From the NCBI GenBank assembly GCA_963795555.1, contig CAWCHZ010000002.1, forward strand, positions 806,001 to 870,000: a stretch of 64,000 bases of DNA, written 5' to 3'. A program made the position numbers and the translations under genes. Shown one piece after another: positions 17,443-26,343 of the stretch (positions are counted from its first letter, which is position 1; every line of letters begins with the position of its first letter). The DNA comes from CAWCHZ01 sp963795555 (GTDB taxonomy: Bacteria; Actinomycetota; Thermoleophilia; Solirubrobacterales; Solirubrobacteraceae). Below the pieces are notes generated by a model. It saw only the letters and a program-made list of their open reading frames with translations. It was not told where the DNA came from and did no database searches.

Positions 17443-18444
17443 TCAAGTGTATGGGACGGGCTTTGCGCGCCGCCCGTGCGGCTGGGCGGGCGCTGGCTGC
17501 CCCGGCGCGGGTGCGGCCCCGTCATCTGGTCCAGGCGTGATCCCATCACCGACGGCCCCGGTCCCACCGGGCTCCTCGCAGGCCTCGCTGCGACCCATCG
17601 CGATCAGGCGACCGACGGCCGAGGAGCGTGCCACGACCGCCGCACCGAGGACCGTCAGCACCAGCGCCGCGCAGAAGATCGCCTTCTCGAGGCCGCTGTG
17701 GCCCCACTGCTCGTGGGTGATCAGCGGTGCAAACAGCACCGGGACGAGCGTCTCCATCACGAACAGCAGCGGACCGACCTGGGTGGCGGGCCTGCTCTGC
17801 AGGGAGGTCATCTCGCTGCTCACGGCGATCAGCGAGGCGATCGCCAGGCCGCCGAGCCAGCCGGCGATCTGCGGCCAGTTGCCACTGGACAACCCGTCGG
17901 CGGCGAGCTTGTTGGCGATCGCCGCCCAGGCGTAGGCCAGGCCGGCGCTGAGCGCGATCGCGCCCGATCCGAGCCGGCGCTGGGCGCGCGTGACATAGGG
18001 CACGAGCACCAGCAGCCCCAGCGCCGTCAGCACGGCCACGCCAACCGCCGTCGGCGGACGGGTGACCTTGGGGTCGCCGGGCGCCAGCAGCGCCATCACG
18101 ATCACCCCGACGATGATCGCCAGCACACCGAAGACCTCCCAGCGCGTGACGTGCTCGCCGGGCACGCGCAGGCCGATCGCCACCAGCATCAGCAGCCCAA
18201 CGACGAGCATTGGCTGGACGACGGTCAGGGGCGCGAGCAGCAGCGCCGCCGTCTGCAGCGGCCAGCCGAGCACGGTCAGCGCGGTGCCGGCAAGCCAGCG
18301 CCGGCGCCGCGCCAGGCGGGCAAGCAGCGTGATCCGCAGCCCATGCTCACGCGGCTGCTCGCGCGCCTCCAGCGCCTGCAGGACGATGCCACCGTTGTAG
18401 AACAGCGACGCCGCGATCGCGGCCAATACGCCCAAGACGATCAC
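17443..18444 (-). CDS. DMT-superfamily integral membrane permease (EamA/NIPA-like)
   Basis: This protein of 333 residues has about 9-10 hydrophobic helices in two related halves, as in drug/metabolite transporters. Motif-level support is limited to the repeat topology. The last ~45 residues are a Pro/Ala-rich polar tail. The GTG start is at 18444 and the 3' end overlaps the ispG start region by up to 4 nt, so the two are probably translationally coupled. Substrate unknown. Confidence 0.7.
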   Translation of the reverse strand: MIVLGVLAAIAASLFYNGGIVLQALEAREQPREHGLRITLLARLARRRRWLAGTALTVLGWPLQTAALLLAPLTVVQPMLVVGLLMLVAIGLRVPGEHVTRWEVFGVLAIIVGVIVMALLAPGDPKVTRPPTAVGVAVLTALGLLVLVPYVTRAQRRLGSGAIALSAGLAYAWAAIANKLAADGLSSGNWPQIAGWLGGLAIASLIAVSSEMTSLQSRPATQVGPLLFVMETLVPVLFAPLITHEQWGHSGLEKAIFCAALVLTVLGAAVVARSSAVGRLIAMGRSEACEEPGGTGAVGDGITPGPDDGAAPAPGQPAPAQPHGRRAKPVPYT

Positions 18445-18584
18445 GATCCGCCACCGCCGTTGGGAGCACGGGAGGGCGTCATCGCTCCAAGGGTAGGCAT
18501 CCGGGCGCGATCGTGCCGCGGCGGACGAGGCACGCGCGACGACGACGAGCCGCCGACGACGGGCGCCGCCCCGCCGGCCTGGTT

Positions 18585-18597
18585 ATACTCTGAGTAT
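18585..18597 (+). promoter_or_regulatory. palindromic operator overlapping the -10 and start codon of the antitoxin gene
   Basis: ATACTC-T-GAGTAT is a perfect 6-bp inverted repeat with a one-base centre. It covers most of the -10 hexamer TATACT (18584-18589) and runs into the ATG at 18596. Ribbon-helix-helix antitoxins usually bind short palindromes at their own promoter, so this is the expected autoregulatory site. The -10 ends 6 nt before the ATG, implying a leaderless mRNA. Confidence 0.65.
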
Positions 18598-18832
18598 GAA
18601 GACTGCCGTCTCGTTGCCCGATGAGCTCTACCAGCAGGCGGAGGAGCTGGCGCGGCGATCGGGTAAGTCGCGTAGCCAGCTCTATCGCGACGCGCTCACC
18701 GAGTACCTCGCGCGCCGGTCGCCGCCAGCCGTCACCGCAGCCTTGGATGAGGTGGTGCGCACGGTCGGCGACCAGGCCGACGACTGGCTGCATGCTGGGG
18801 CCCGAGACGCGCTCGAGCGCAGCGAGTGGTAG
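18596..18832 (+). CDS. ribbon-helix-helix antitoxin (MazE/CopG-like)
   Basis: This 78-residue protein has the N-terminal beta strand TAVSLPDEL and two helices (YQQAEELARRSG, SRSQLYRDALTEYL) of a ribbon-helix-helix DNA-binding dimer. A C-terminal acidic and Trp-containing tail is likely to wrap the toxin. It overlaps the MazF-type gene by 7 nt, the classic antitoxin-first arrangement. Repression of its own operon is supported by the palindrome at its start. Confidence 0.85.
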   Translation: MKTAVSLPDELYQQAEELARRSGKSRSQLYRDALTEYLARRSPPAVTAALDEVVRTVGDQADDWLHAGARDALERSEW

Positions 18833-19173
18833 TGAGCCAGGGCGATGTCTGCTGGGCATCGCTCGCTGACCCGAAGGCGTCGGCGCCGGGCTTCGATCGC
18901 CCTGTGGTGGTGGTCCAGGGCGATCCGTTCAACGCCAGCCGCATCGCGACGGTCGTCGTCGTGCCGCTGACGAGCAACCTCCGTTGGGCCACCGCACCGG
19001 GCAACGTCCTGCTGCCCTCCAACCGCACCGGGCTGCCGCGCGACTCGGTCGCCAATGTGTCACAGATCCTCAGCGTCGACCGCGACATCCTGCGCCAGCG
19101 CGTTGGCACGCTGCTGCAGGGCGACCTCGAGCTGGTCCTGCGGGGCGTCGATGTCGTGCTGGACCGCGGCTAG
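18826..19173 (+). CDS. MazF/PemK-family toxin endoribonuclease
   Basis: This 115-residue protein matches the family length. It has the entry motif QGDVCWASLADP, the DRPVVVVQGDPFN segment, the core VVVPLTSNLRWATAPGNV and LPRDSVANVSQI. Family members are ribosome-independent mRNA interferases neutralised by the upstream antitoxin. Start GTG 18826 or the in-frame GTG 18832. Cleavage specificity cannot be told from sequence. Confidence 0.9.
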   Translation: MVVSQGDVCWASLADPKASAPGFDRPVVVVQGDPFNASRIATVVVVPLTSNLRWATAPGNVLLPSNRTGLPRDSVANVSQILSVDRDILRQRVGTLLQGDLELVLRGVDVVLDRG

Positions 19174-19237
19174 CAGTCCCCGCCGGGGCGTCGATCTCGT
19201 GCTCGATCACCGCCAGCCAGGCCGCCGGGGGACCGCC

Positions 19238-19870
19238 TTGACGCCGCAGCCGGCTCCCCACCAGCCACCGCGCGTCTACGGCGCCCCCCTCTGGCGTGCT
19301 CGCCTGGCGTCACGGCTCGCCGCCCGCGCCCGCGTCCGCCGCCACGAGCAGCTGTTCGCGTTGACCGGCGCGACGCCGACCAGCCGCATCGTCGACATCG
19401 GCTGCGGCGGACTTGGCCTGCGTGGGCTCGACCCCGAGCTCGACGTCACCGGCGTCGACGTCGTCGACCGACCCGACTACCCCGGCCCGTTCGTGCGCGC
19501 GGACGCCACCGCCCCCCTGCCATTTGCCGACGACGAGTTCGATCTCGCCTACTGCTCGAGCGTGATCGAGCATCTGCCGCGCGTGGCGCGGCCGCTGCTG
19601 GCGGCGGAGATCAAGCGCATCGCCCGCGGCTACTACGTCCAGACGCCCGCCTGGTCGTTCCCGATCGAGCCGCACGCGCTGCTGCCCGCGGCGCACTGGC
19701 TGCCGCGTCGTCTGCGCCGGCGCTACTGGCAGCTCGGCCGCGCGGGCGGCTTCGACGAGGACATCGCGCTGCTGCGCCGGCACGAGGTCGCCGAGCTCTT
19801 CTGCGAGCCGGTCGCCGAGCGCTTCGGGCCGCTGACCAAGAGCTGGATCGCGGTCACACCGATCCGCTAG
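19238..19870 (+). CDS. class I SAM-dependent methyltransferase
   Basis: TTG 19238, preceded by a G-rich stretch, gives 210 residues. Visible are motif I IVDIGCGGLG, the acidic strand end VTGVDVVDRPD, motif III (DATAPLPFADDEFDLAY) and SSVIEHL, all typical of Methyltransf_11 proteins. The long Arg-rich helix near residues 155-170 may contact a phosphorylated substrate. Substrate unknown. Its stop codon lies within the first copy of a 21-bp direct repeat whose second copy precedes glcD. Alternative upstream starts overlap mazF. Confidence 0.8.
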   Translation: MTPQPAPHQPPRVYGAPLWRARLASRLAARARVRRHEQLFALTGATPTSRIVDIGCGGLGLRGLDPELDVTGVDVVDRPDYPGPFVRADATAPLPFADDEFDLAYCSSVIEHLPRVARPLLAAEIKRIARGYYVQTPAWSFPIEPHALLPAAHWLPRRLRRRYWQLGRAGGFDEDIALLRRHEVAELFCEPVAERFGPLTKSWIAVTPIR

Positions 19871-19941
19871 TCGCGGTGCCCGCCTCCCCGTGCGCGCCAG
19901 GCACGGCGCCCGCGGTCCCCGATCGGCTAGTCGCGGTGCCC
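19861..19941. repeat. 21-bp imperfect direct repeat, copies 60 bp apart
   Basis: Positions 19861-19881 and 19921-19941 are identical except for one base. The first copy contains the methyltransferase stop codon and the second lies in the glcD promoter region. It looks like a local duplication with no visible regulatory function. Confidence 0.7.
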
Positions 19942-19943
19942 CT

Positions 19944-19971
19944 TTGCCGCCGCAGGAAGGGCGCCTACAGT
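19944..19971 (+). promoter_or_regulatory. promoter of glcDEF
   Basis: TTGCCG (19944-19949), a 16-bp spacer and TACAGT (19966-19971) end 6 nt before the GTG at 19978. This fits a housekeeping promoter giving a leaderless transcript. Confidence 0.6.
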
Positions 19972-19977
19972 CTGCCT

Positions 19978-21447
19978 GTGAACGCCGGCTCAGCTGTCGA
20001 GGCCAGCTCGCTGATTGCCGCGCTGCGCGAGGCCTGCGGCCCCGCCAACGTCCTCACCGACGCCGATCGGCTGCGCACCTATGCATCCGACGCGATGCCC
20101 CAGCACAGCGCGCTTGCGCTGGCGGTGGTGCTGCCCGGCAGCGCCAGCGAGGTCCAGGCGGTCGTGCGCGCGTGTGCCACCGCCGGCGTGCCGTTCGTCG
20201 CCCGCGGCTCGGGCACGGGACTGTCGGGCGGCGCGATGCCCGTGGCCGATGGGGTGCTGATCGGGCTCTCGCGCCTGCGGCGGATCCTCGACGTCGATCT
20301 CCCCAACCAGCGTGTGGTCGTCGAGCCGGGAGTCAGCAACCTCGCGGTCTCGCACGCGGTCGCGCCCAGCCACTTCTTTCCGCCGGACCCATCCAGCCAG
20401 ATCGTCTGCTCGGTCGGCGGCAACGTCGCCGAGAACTCCGGCGGCGCGCACTGCTTCAAATATGGCTTCACGAGCACCTACGTCACCGGTCTGGAGGTCG
20501 TCCTGCCCGACGGCTCGCTCGTCCAGCTGGGCGACAAGGCGCTCGATCAGCCGGGCTATGACCTCGTCGGCGCGTTCGTCGGCTCCGAGGGGACGCTCGG
20601 CATCGCGACGCGGATAACGCTGCGCATCGTGCCTGTTCCCGAGTCGGCGCGCACGCTGGTCGGCTTCTTCGCCGACGTCGCGACCGCCGGCCAGGCCGTC
20701 TCCGACATCGTCGCGGTCGGGATCCTCGCGAGCGCGATGGAGATCATGGACCGGATGACGATCGACGCCGCCGAGGCAGCCGTCCAGGCCGGCTACCCGC
20801 CGGATGCCGGAGCGGCGCTGCTCGTCGAGCTCGATGGCTGCGAGGCCGAGTGCGAGGCTCGCCTGGCGGAGGTCATCGAGCTGCTGCGGAGCGCCGGCGC
20901 GAGCGGCATTCGCGTCGCCAGCGACGCGGATGAGCGCGAGCTGATCTGGCGCGCCCGCAAGTCGGCGTTCGCGGCGATGGGACGCCTGTCGCCGGCCTAC
21001 TACGTGCAGGATGGGGTCGTGCCGCGAACGCGGCTGGCCGAGGCGCTGCGCGCGATCGCCGCGCTGAGCGAGCGCTACGGGCTGCGGGTCGCGAACGTCT
21101 TCCACGCCGGCGACGGCAACCTGCACCCGCTCGTCTGCTTCGATCCCCGCCGCCCGGGTGAGCCCGCGCGGGCGGAGGCGCTCGCGACAGAGATCGTGCG
21201 CGCCTGCGTGCGTGTGGGCGGGTCGATCACCGGTGAGCACGGTGTCGGCGTCGACAAGCGCGCACAGATGACCGCGATGTTCGACCCCGCCGACCTGGAT
21301 GCCTTCCAGCGCCTGCGCTGCGCGTTCGACCCGGAGGGGCTGGCCAATCCCACCAAGGTGATGCCCTCACCGCGGCTCTGCGCCGAGGTTCCGGGTCCCT
21401 ACCGCCAGCATCCGCTCGAGCAGGCCGGCATCGCCGAGCGCTTCTGA
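19978..21447 (+). CDS. glcD: glycolate oxidase subunit GlcD (FAD-linked)
   Basis: Oxidises glycolate or a related 2-hydroxy acid to the 2-oxo acid. This is a 489-residue PCMH-type flavoprotein with FVARGSGTGLSGGAMP in the FAD-binding domain, CSVGGNVAENSGG, GSEGTLGI and the C-terminal GDGNLHPL and GEHGVG motifs. The GTG start is placed by the promoter spacing. The frame is open further upstream but that part lacks family sequence. First gene of glcDEF. Confidence 0.93.
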   Translation: MNAGSAVEASSLIAALREACGPANVLTDADRLRTYASDAMPQHSALALAVVLPGSASEVQAVVRACATAGVPFVARGSGTGLSGGAMPVADGVLIGLSRLRRILDVDLPNQRVVVEPGVSNLAVSHAVAPSHFFPPDPSSQIVCSVGGNVAENSGGAHCFKYGFTSTYVTGLEVVLPDGSLVQLGDKALDQPGYDLVGAFVGSEGTLGIATRITLRIVPVPESARTLVGFFADVATAGQAVSDIVAVGILASAMEIMDRMTIDAAEAAVQAGYPPDAGAALLVELDGCEAECEARLAEVIELLRSAGASGIRVASDADERELIWRARKSAFAAMGRLSPAYYVQDGVVPRTRLAEALRAIAALSERYGLRVANVFHAGDGNLHPLVCFDPRRPGEPARAEALATEIVRACVRVGGSITGEHGVGVDKRAQMTAMFDPADLDAFQRLRCAFDPEGLANPTKVMPSPRLCAEVPGPYRQHPLEQAGIAERF

Positions 21448-21493
21448 CGATCGTGCACCCCCAAGTCATCACCGCGATCGACGCCCGCAGCCG

Positions 21494-22681
21494 ATGACCG
21501 CGATCGACGCCGCGCTGGGCTCGACGCCCATCGACGCCGCCCCCAGCAGCGCCGCCGAGCTGGCCGCGCTGCTCGGCGAGTGCGCGCGGGCGAGGCGGCG
21601 TGTGCGCACGCTCGGCGGCGCGACCAAGGCCGGCTGGGGCCACCCGATCGATCCGCTCGACGTGCGGCTCTCGACGGCCGCGCTGGACGCGATCGTCGCG
21701 CACGATCCCGGCGACATGACGGCGGTTATGCAGGCGGGCGTGCCGCTCGGACAGGCGCAGCAGGCGTTCGCCGGGGCGGGGCAGATGCTCGCGCTGGACC
21801 CGCCGCTCGGCGCGCGCACCGCAGCGACGATCGGAGGGATCGTCGCCAGCGCTGACACCGGCCCGCTGCGCCACCGCTTCGGTGGCGTGCGCGACCTCGT
21901 GCTCGGCGCGACGGTCGCGCTGCCCGACGGCAGCCTCGCTCGCGCCGGCGGCCGGGTCATCAAGAACGTCGCCGGCTACGACCTGGCCAAGCTCTACTGC
22001 GGGTCGTTCGGAACGCTCGGCGTGATCGTCGAGATCGCCGTGCGGCTGCACCCGCTCGCGCCGGCGACGGTCACTGCGGTCGGTGGGACCGAACGACCGC
22101 GGCAGCTGGCCGCCGCCGCGCTCGCGCTGGCGCATGCCCCGCTCGACGCCCTCTGCCTGGACCTGCGCTGGCAGGACGAGCGCGGCGCGCTGCTGGCGCG
22201 CTTCGGGGGGCGCTCGGCGCGCCATCAGGCGCGGGCCACCGGCCGCCGCCTCGCGGCTCTGGGACTCGAGCCGCAGCTGGTCGAGGACGACGAGGAGCTC
22301 TGGACGGACCAGCGCGAGGGACAGCGCGCCGGGGCGGGTGAGGCCGTCGTGCGCGTCGCGACGCTGCTGGACGGGCTCGAGCGGACGATCGTCGCGGCGC
22401 GCGAGCTGGGTGCGGCGCTGGTCGCACGCGCGGCGCTGGGCGTCTGCTGGCTGCGCCTGCCAACGCACGACCCCCCCGCTGTCGCCGTGACGGTGAGCAG
22501 CCTGCGCGAGCGGCTGGCGCCAGCCAGCTGCGTGCTGCTCGACGCCCCCGCCGCCGCGCGCACCATGATCGATCCCTGGGGTCCCGTCGAGGCGACGCGA
22601 GCGCAGCTGCAGCGTCGCGTCAAGCAGCGCTTCGATCCGGCTGGCACCTGCAATCCCGGGCTGTTCGCGGGTGGGCTGTGA
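21494..22681 (+). CDS. glcE: glycolate oxidase subunit GlcE (FAD-binding)
   Basis: Second flavoprotein subunit of glycolate oxidase, 395 residues. It is a degenerate GlcD relative with an FAD-binding N-terminal half (TIGGIVAS, VIKNVAGYDLAKLYCGSFGTLG) and a shorter C-terminal part. A 15-bp direct repeat (accgcgatcgacgcc) spans the start region, with one copy just before and one inside the first codons. The stop overlaps the glcF start as GTGA. Confidence 0.9.
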   Translation: MTAIDAALGSTPIDAAPSSAAELAALLGECARARRRVRTLGGATKAGWGHPIDPLDVRLSTAALDAIVAHDPGDMTAVMQAGVPLGQAQQAFAGAGQMLALDPPLGARTAATIGGIVASADTGPLRHRFGGVRDLVLGATVALPDGSLARAGGRVIKNVAGYDLAKLYCGSFGTLGVIVEIAVRLHPLAPATVTAVGGTERPRQLAAAALALAHAPLDALCLDLRWQDERGALLARFGGRSARHQARATGRRLAALGLEPQLVEDDEELWTDQREGQRAGAGEAVVRVATLLDGLERTIVAARELGAALVARAALGVCWLRLPTHDPPAVAVTVSSLRERLAPASCVLLDAPAAARTMIDPWGPVEATRAQLQRRVKQRFDPAGTCNPGLFAGGL

Positions 22682-23958
22682 CGCGCGCCTGGGACGATCT
22701 GCGCCCGCCCGAGCAGCGCATCGTCGATGACTGCGTGCGCTGCGGCTTCTGCCTGCCGACCTGCCCCACCTACCTGCTCTGGGGCGAGGAGATGGACTCG
22801 CCGCGCGGGCGCATCAGGCTGATCGGCCACGGACTGCAGGAGGGCAGCGAGCTGTCGAACGCGACCGTCGAGCACCTCGACCGCTGCCTGGGCTGCATGG
22901 CGTGCGTCAGCGCCTGCCCGTCGCAGGTCCGCTTCGACGAGCTGATCGAGCGCGCCCGCCCGCAGATCGAGCGCCAGCACCGCCGCTCGCTGCGCCAGCG
23001 GCTGCTGCGCGGCGCGCTGCTCGCGACGTTCACGCATCCCGCCCGCCTGCGCCCGCTCGTGCCGCTGATCGCCGGCGTCAGGCGTCTCGGCGCGCCGGAT
23101 TTGGCGGCGCGGCTGCCGAGCATCCCAGGGCTCGCGACGCCGCGCGCGCTGCTGCGGCTCACGCCCAGCGTGCGCACGAGCGCCGCATGGCGCTGGCTGC
23201 CGAGCTTCACCCCCGCCCGGGGCGAGCGGCGCGGGCGGATCGGCCTGCTGCAGGGCTGCGTCCAGCGCGTGCTCTTCCACGACGTCAATGCCGCCGCGGC
23301 CGCGACGCTTGCCAGCGAGGGATTCGACGTCATCGCGCCGCGCGCGCCGAGCTGCTGTGGGGCGCTCCAGCTGCACGCCGGCCTGGAGCAGGCGGCGCGA
23401 GCGCGAGCGCAGCAGACGATCGCCGCGCTCGAGGGCTGCGATCGCGTGGTCGTGACCGCCGCGGGCTGCGGGTCGGCGCTGAAGCGCTACGGCGAGCTGC
23501 TTGCCGACGACCCGGCCTGGGCCCGGCGCGCGACCGCCTTTGGCAGCGGGGTGCGCGACGTCACCGAGGTGCTCGCGGAGATCGAGCCACGCGCGCCGCG
23601 CCATCCCCTGGGGCTGCGCGTCGCCTACCACGACGCCTGTCACCTCGCGCATGGCCAGGGTGTCCGTGCTCAGCCACGCGCGCTGCTGGCCTCGATCCCC
23701 GCGCTCGAGCTGCTCGAGGGCGCCGAGGAGGCGATCTGCTGCGGGTCGGCGGGGCTCTACAACCTGCTCGAGCCCGAGCCGGCGGCTGAGCTGGGCCGCC
23801 GCAAGGCGGCCAACCTGCTCGCCACGGGCGCCGATCTGATCGCCGCGGCCAACCCCGGCTGCGCGCTGCAGATCGCCGCGCACCTGCGCGAGGGGGGTCG
23901 ATCGCTGCCCGTGGTGCACCCCGTGGAGCTGCTCTGGCGCTCGATCAGCGCAGCTTGA
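22678..23958 (+). CDS. glcF: glycolate oxidase iron-sulfur subunit GlcF
   Basis: Electron-transfer subunit of 426 residues. Two 4Fe-4S ferredoxin motifs (CVRCGFCLPTCP and CLGCMACVSACP) are followed by two cysteine-rich CCG domains (SCCGALQLHAG and CCGSAGLYN). Together with glcD and glcE this is a complete three-subunit glycolate oxidase that passes electrons to the membrane quinone pool. Its end overlaps the convergent rseP end by 14 bp. Confidence 0.93.
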   Translation: MTRAWDDLRPPEQRIVDDCVRCGFCLPTCPTYLLWGEEMDSPRGRIRLIGHGLQEGSELSNATVEHLDRCLGCMACVSACPSQVRFDELIERARPQIERQHRRSLRQRLLRGALLATFTHPARLRPLVPLIAGVRRLGAPDLAARLPSIPGLATPRALLRLTPSVRTSAAWRWLPSFTPARGERRGRIGLLQGCVQRVLFHDVNAAAAATLASEGFDVIAPRAPSCCGALQLHAGLEQAARARAQQTIAALEGCDRVVVTAAGCGSALKRYGELLADDPAWARRATAFGSGVRDVTEVLAEIEPRAPRHPLGLRVAYHDACHLAHGQGVRAQPRALLASIPALELLEGAEEAICCGSAGLYNLLEPEPAAELGRRKAANLLATGADLIAAANPGCALQIAAHLREGGRSLPVVHPVELLWRSISAA

Positions 23959-25060
23959 AGCCGCCGTTGTTGAGCCGGCTGAGGTCGTTGGAGAAGCCGA
24001 TGATCGCCAGGAAGACGACGAGCACGATGCCCACGACGCTCGCTCGCTCCATCACGCTGAACGGGACCGGGCGGCCGCGCAGCTTCTCCGCCAGCGCCCA
24101 GAAGATGTGGCCGCCGTCGAGCGGCAGGAACGGCAGCAGGTTGACCAGCGCCAGCGACACCGACACCAGGCCGAGGATGTCGAAGGCGTAGCTGAGGTCG
24201 GACGCGAAGGACTGCTTGGTGACCTCGTAGATGCCAACCACGCCGGACAGCTGCTTGCGCTGCTTGGATTGGAAGATGTGGGCGATCGCCCTGCCGGTCT
24301 GGCTGGTGACGTCCCAAAGCGTCCGGGCGCTGAGGCTGGCGGCGTGCCCGGGCCCGACGCCGACGGCCTTGGTGGCGAAGCCAAAGCCGACCTCGGTGCG
24401 CTGGTCGGCCGCGCTGTAGCGCGGCGTGACGGCGAGCGCAAGGCGCCGGCCCGCGCGGATCACCGTCAGTCGCACCGGCGTGGTTGCCGCACATCCCGCC
24501 GTCGGCGTGCCCGCACAGCGGTGGCTGGCGATCTGTGCGCGCAGCACGTCGACGCTGCCGCTGCGGCCATCGACGGCGACCAGCTGGTCGCCGAGGCGCA
24601 GCGCCGCCTGGGCCGGCGTGCCCTGGTTGATCGCGCCGACGCGGTTGGTCGGCACCAGCTCGCCGTTGGCCAGCAGGACCGCGAAGAAGATCACGAACGC
24701 CGCGAGCACGTTGGCCGCGGGGCCCGCGGCGATCACGAGGATCCGCTTCCAGACCTTCTGGCGATGGAAGGCGCGCGGCGCGACGTCTGGAGGCAGCTCC
24801 TCCAGCGGCGTCATCCCGCTGATCTTGGCGTACCCACCCGCCGGCAGCCAGCCGATCCCGTACTCGGTCTCGCCGCGGCGGAAGTGCAGCGGGGTGCGAC
24901 CAAAGAACAAATACAGGCGCTCCACCCGCATGCCGACCGCCTTGGCCGCCAGGAAGTGCCCGGTCTCGTGGATCATGATCAGGGCCGCCAGCCCGGCGAT
25001 CGTCAGCACGACGCTGGCGGGCCCGCTCAACCCGCTCGCTGCGGCGAGCAGCGGCGTCAC
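23945..25060 (-). CDS. rseP: site-2 membrane metalloprotease (RseP/Rip1 family)
   Basis: Intramembrane zinc protease of 371 residues. HETGHFLAAK in the first transmembrane region and LPLDGGHIFWA near the C-terminus supply the zinc ligands. One PDZ-like domain with a small Cys pair (C-x7-C near RCAGTPTAGCAA) lies between them. In Actinobacteria these proteases cleave anti-sigma factors and wall proteins. The gene overlaps dxr by 4 nt and ends the rpsB-to-rseP run. Confidence 0.92.
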   Translation of the reverse strand: MTPLLAAASGLSGPASVVLTIAGLAALIMIHETGHFLAAKAVGMRVERLYLFFGRTPLHFRRGETEYGIGWLPAGGYAKISGMTPLEELPPDVAPRAFHRQKVWKRILVIAAGPAANVLAAFVIFFAVLLANGELVPTNRVGAINQGTPAQAALRLGDQLVAVDGRSGSVDVLRAQIASHRCAGTPTAGCAATTPVRLTVIRAGRRLALAVTPRYSAADQRTEVGFGFATKAVGVGPGHAASLSARTLWDVTSQTGRAIAHIFQSKQRKQLSGVVGIYEVTKQSFASDLSYAFDILGLVSVSLALVNLLPFLPLDGGHIFWALAEKLRGRPVPFSVMERASVVGIVLVVFLAIIGFSNDLSRLNNGGFKLR

Positions 25061-26226
25061 AGCGACGCGCCGTGCGCCCCGTGCACGGCGACCAGCTCAG
25101 CGGCGAGCGCGCGCGCCTCGCGATCGGCGGCGTAGAGCGACTCGAACGCGACCACCGGCTCGACGCCGAGCCGCTCGAGCGTGTCCTCGATCACGGCGGG
25201 GATGCCCATGAACGGCAGGCGTTCGTGCAGGAAGGCGTGCACGGCGACCTCGTTGGCGGCGTTCATGACGCACGGCGCCGTGCCACCAGCGGTGGCCGCC
25301 GCGCGCGCCAGCCGCACGCAGGGGAAGGTGTGCTCGTCGACCGGCTCGAAGCCGAGCGCGCCGACCGCGGCGAGATCCAGTGCCTTCACAGCGACGTCGA
25401 CGCGTCGCGGGTGGTGCAGGGCGTAGGAGATCGGCACGCGCATGTCGGGGTGGCCGAGGTGCGCCAGGCAGGCTCCGTCACAGAGCACCACCAGCGCGTG
25501 GACGATCGATTGGGGATGGACGACGATGTCGATCCGCTCATACGGTGTGCCGAACAGGTGGTGGGCCTCGATCAGCTCGAGCCCCTTGTTCATCAACGTG
25601 GCGGAGTCGATCGTGATCTTGCCGCCCATCGCCCAGGTCGGGTGACGCAGCGCCTGGGCGACCGTCACGTCCTCCAGCTCGGCCCGCGTCCAGCCGCGAA
25701 ACGGGCCGCCCGACGCCGTCAGCGTGAGCCGCTCGACCGTGCCGGGCTGACGCTCGGCGGCGATCAGCTGGTGCAGCGCCGAGTGCTCGGAGTCGACCGG
25801 GATGATCCGCGCGCCGGTCGCCTGCGCGAGCGCGGTCACCAGCTCGCCGCCGACGACCAGCGACTCCTTGTTGGCGAGCGCCAGGTCGATGCCCTCGCCC
25901 AGCGCCGCCACCGTTGGGCCCAGCCCGGCGGAGCCGACGAGCGCGTTGAGCACCAGCTCGGCGCCCGACTCGACGACCAGGCGCATCAGGCCCTCCGCGC
26001 CGGCGAGGACCTCGCCGTCTGTCCAGGCCTCCGCGGCGCGCGCGGCCGCATGCGCGTCGGCGAGCGCGATCCGCCCTACGCCGCGCGCGCGCGCCTGCTC
26101 GACGAGCTGCTCCCAGGAGCGCTCCGCCGAGAGCCCGACCAGCTCCAGCTCGTCGCTGGCGTCGACGATCTCGAGGGCCTGGGTGCCGATCGAGCCGGTC
26201 GATCCCAGGATCAGCAGCCGTCGCAT
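25057..26226 (-). CDS. dxr: 1-deoxy-D-xylulose 5-phosphate reductoisomerase
   Basis: First committed MEP-pathway enzyme, 389 residues. The NADPH-binding GSTGSIGTQAL, the ALANKESLV loop, PVDSEHSA with the metal ligands and GKITIDSATLMNKGLE are all present. ATG 26226 matches the family start and lies 7 nt after a TACAAT hexamer, so dxr-rseP probably also has its own promoter inside the larger run. Confidence 0.95.
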   Translation of the reverse strand: MRRLLILGSTGSIGTQALEIVDASDELELVGLSAERSWEQLVEQARARGVGRIALADAHAAARAAEAWTDGEVLAGAEGLMRLVVESGAELVLNALVGSAGLGPTVAALGEGIDLALANKESLVVGGELVTALAQATGARIIPVDSEHSALHQLIAAERQPGTVERLTLTASGGPFRGWTRAELEDVTVAQALRHPTWAMGGKITIDSATLMNKGLELIEAHHLFGTPYERIDIVVHPQSIVHALVVLCDGACLAHLGHPDMRVPISYALHHPRRVDVAVKALDLAAVGALGFEPVDEHTFPCVRLARAAATAGGTAPCVMNAANEVAVHAFLHERLPFMGIPAVIEDTLERLGVEPVVAFESLYAADREARALAAELVAVHGAHGASL

Positions 26227-26233
26227 CGGGTCG

Positions 26234-26239
26234 ATTGTA
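26234..26239 (-). promoter_or_regulatory. -10 hexamer for a leaderless dxr-rseP transcript
   Basis: TACAAT on the minus strand ends 7 nt before the dxr ATG. It lies in the 117-nt gap after cdsA, the largest gap in this part of the run. No clear -35 was seen. Confidence 0.5.
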
Positions 26240-26343
26240 GGAAGCCGGCGCGGCGGGCCGCCGATCGAGGCGGCCGCGACGGCGTCCGCTCCCTCCGCCA
26301 CAACGGCCTCGGCATCGCCCGCGACGGCGTCCGCGCACGTCAG

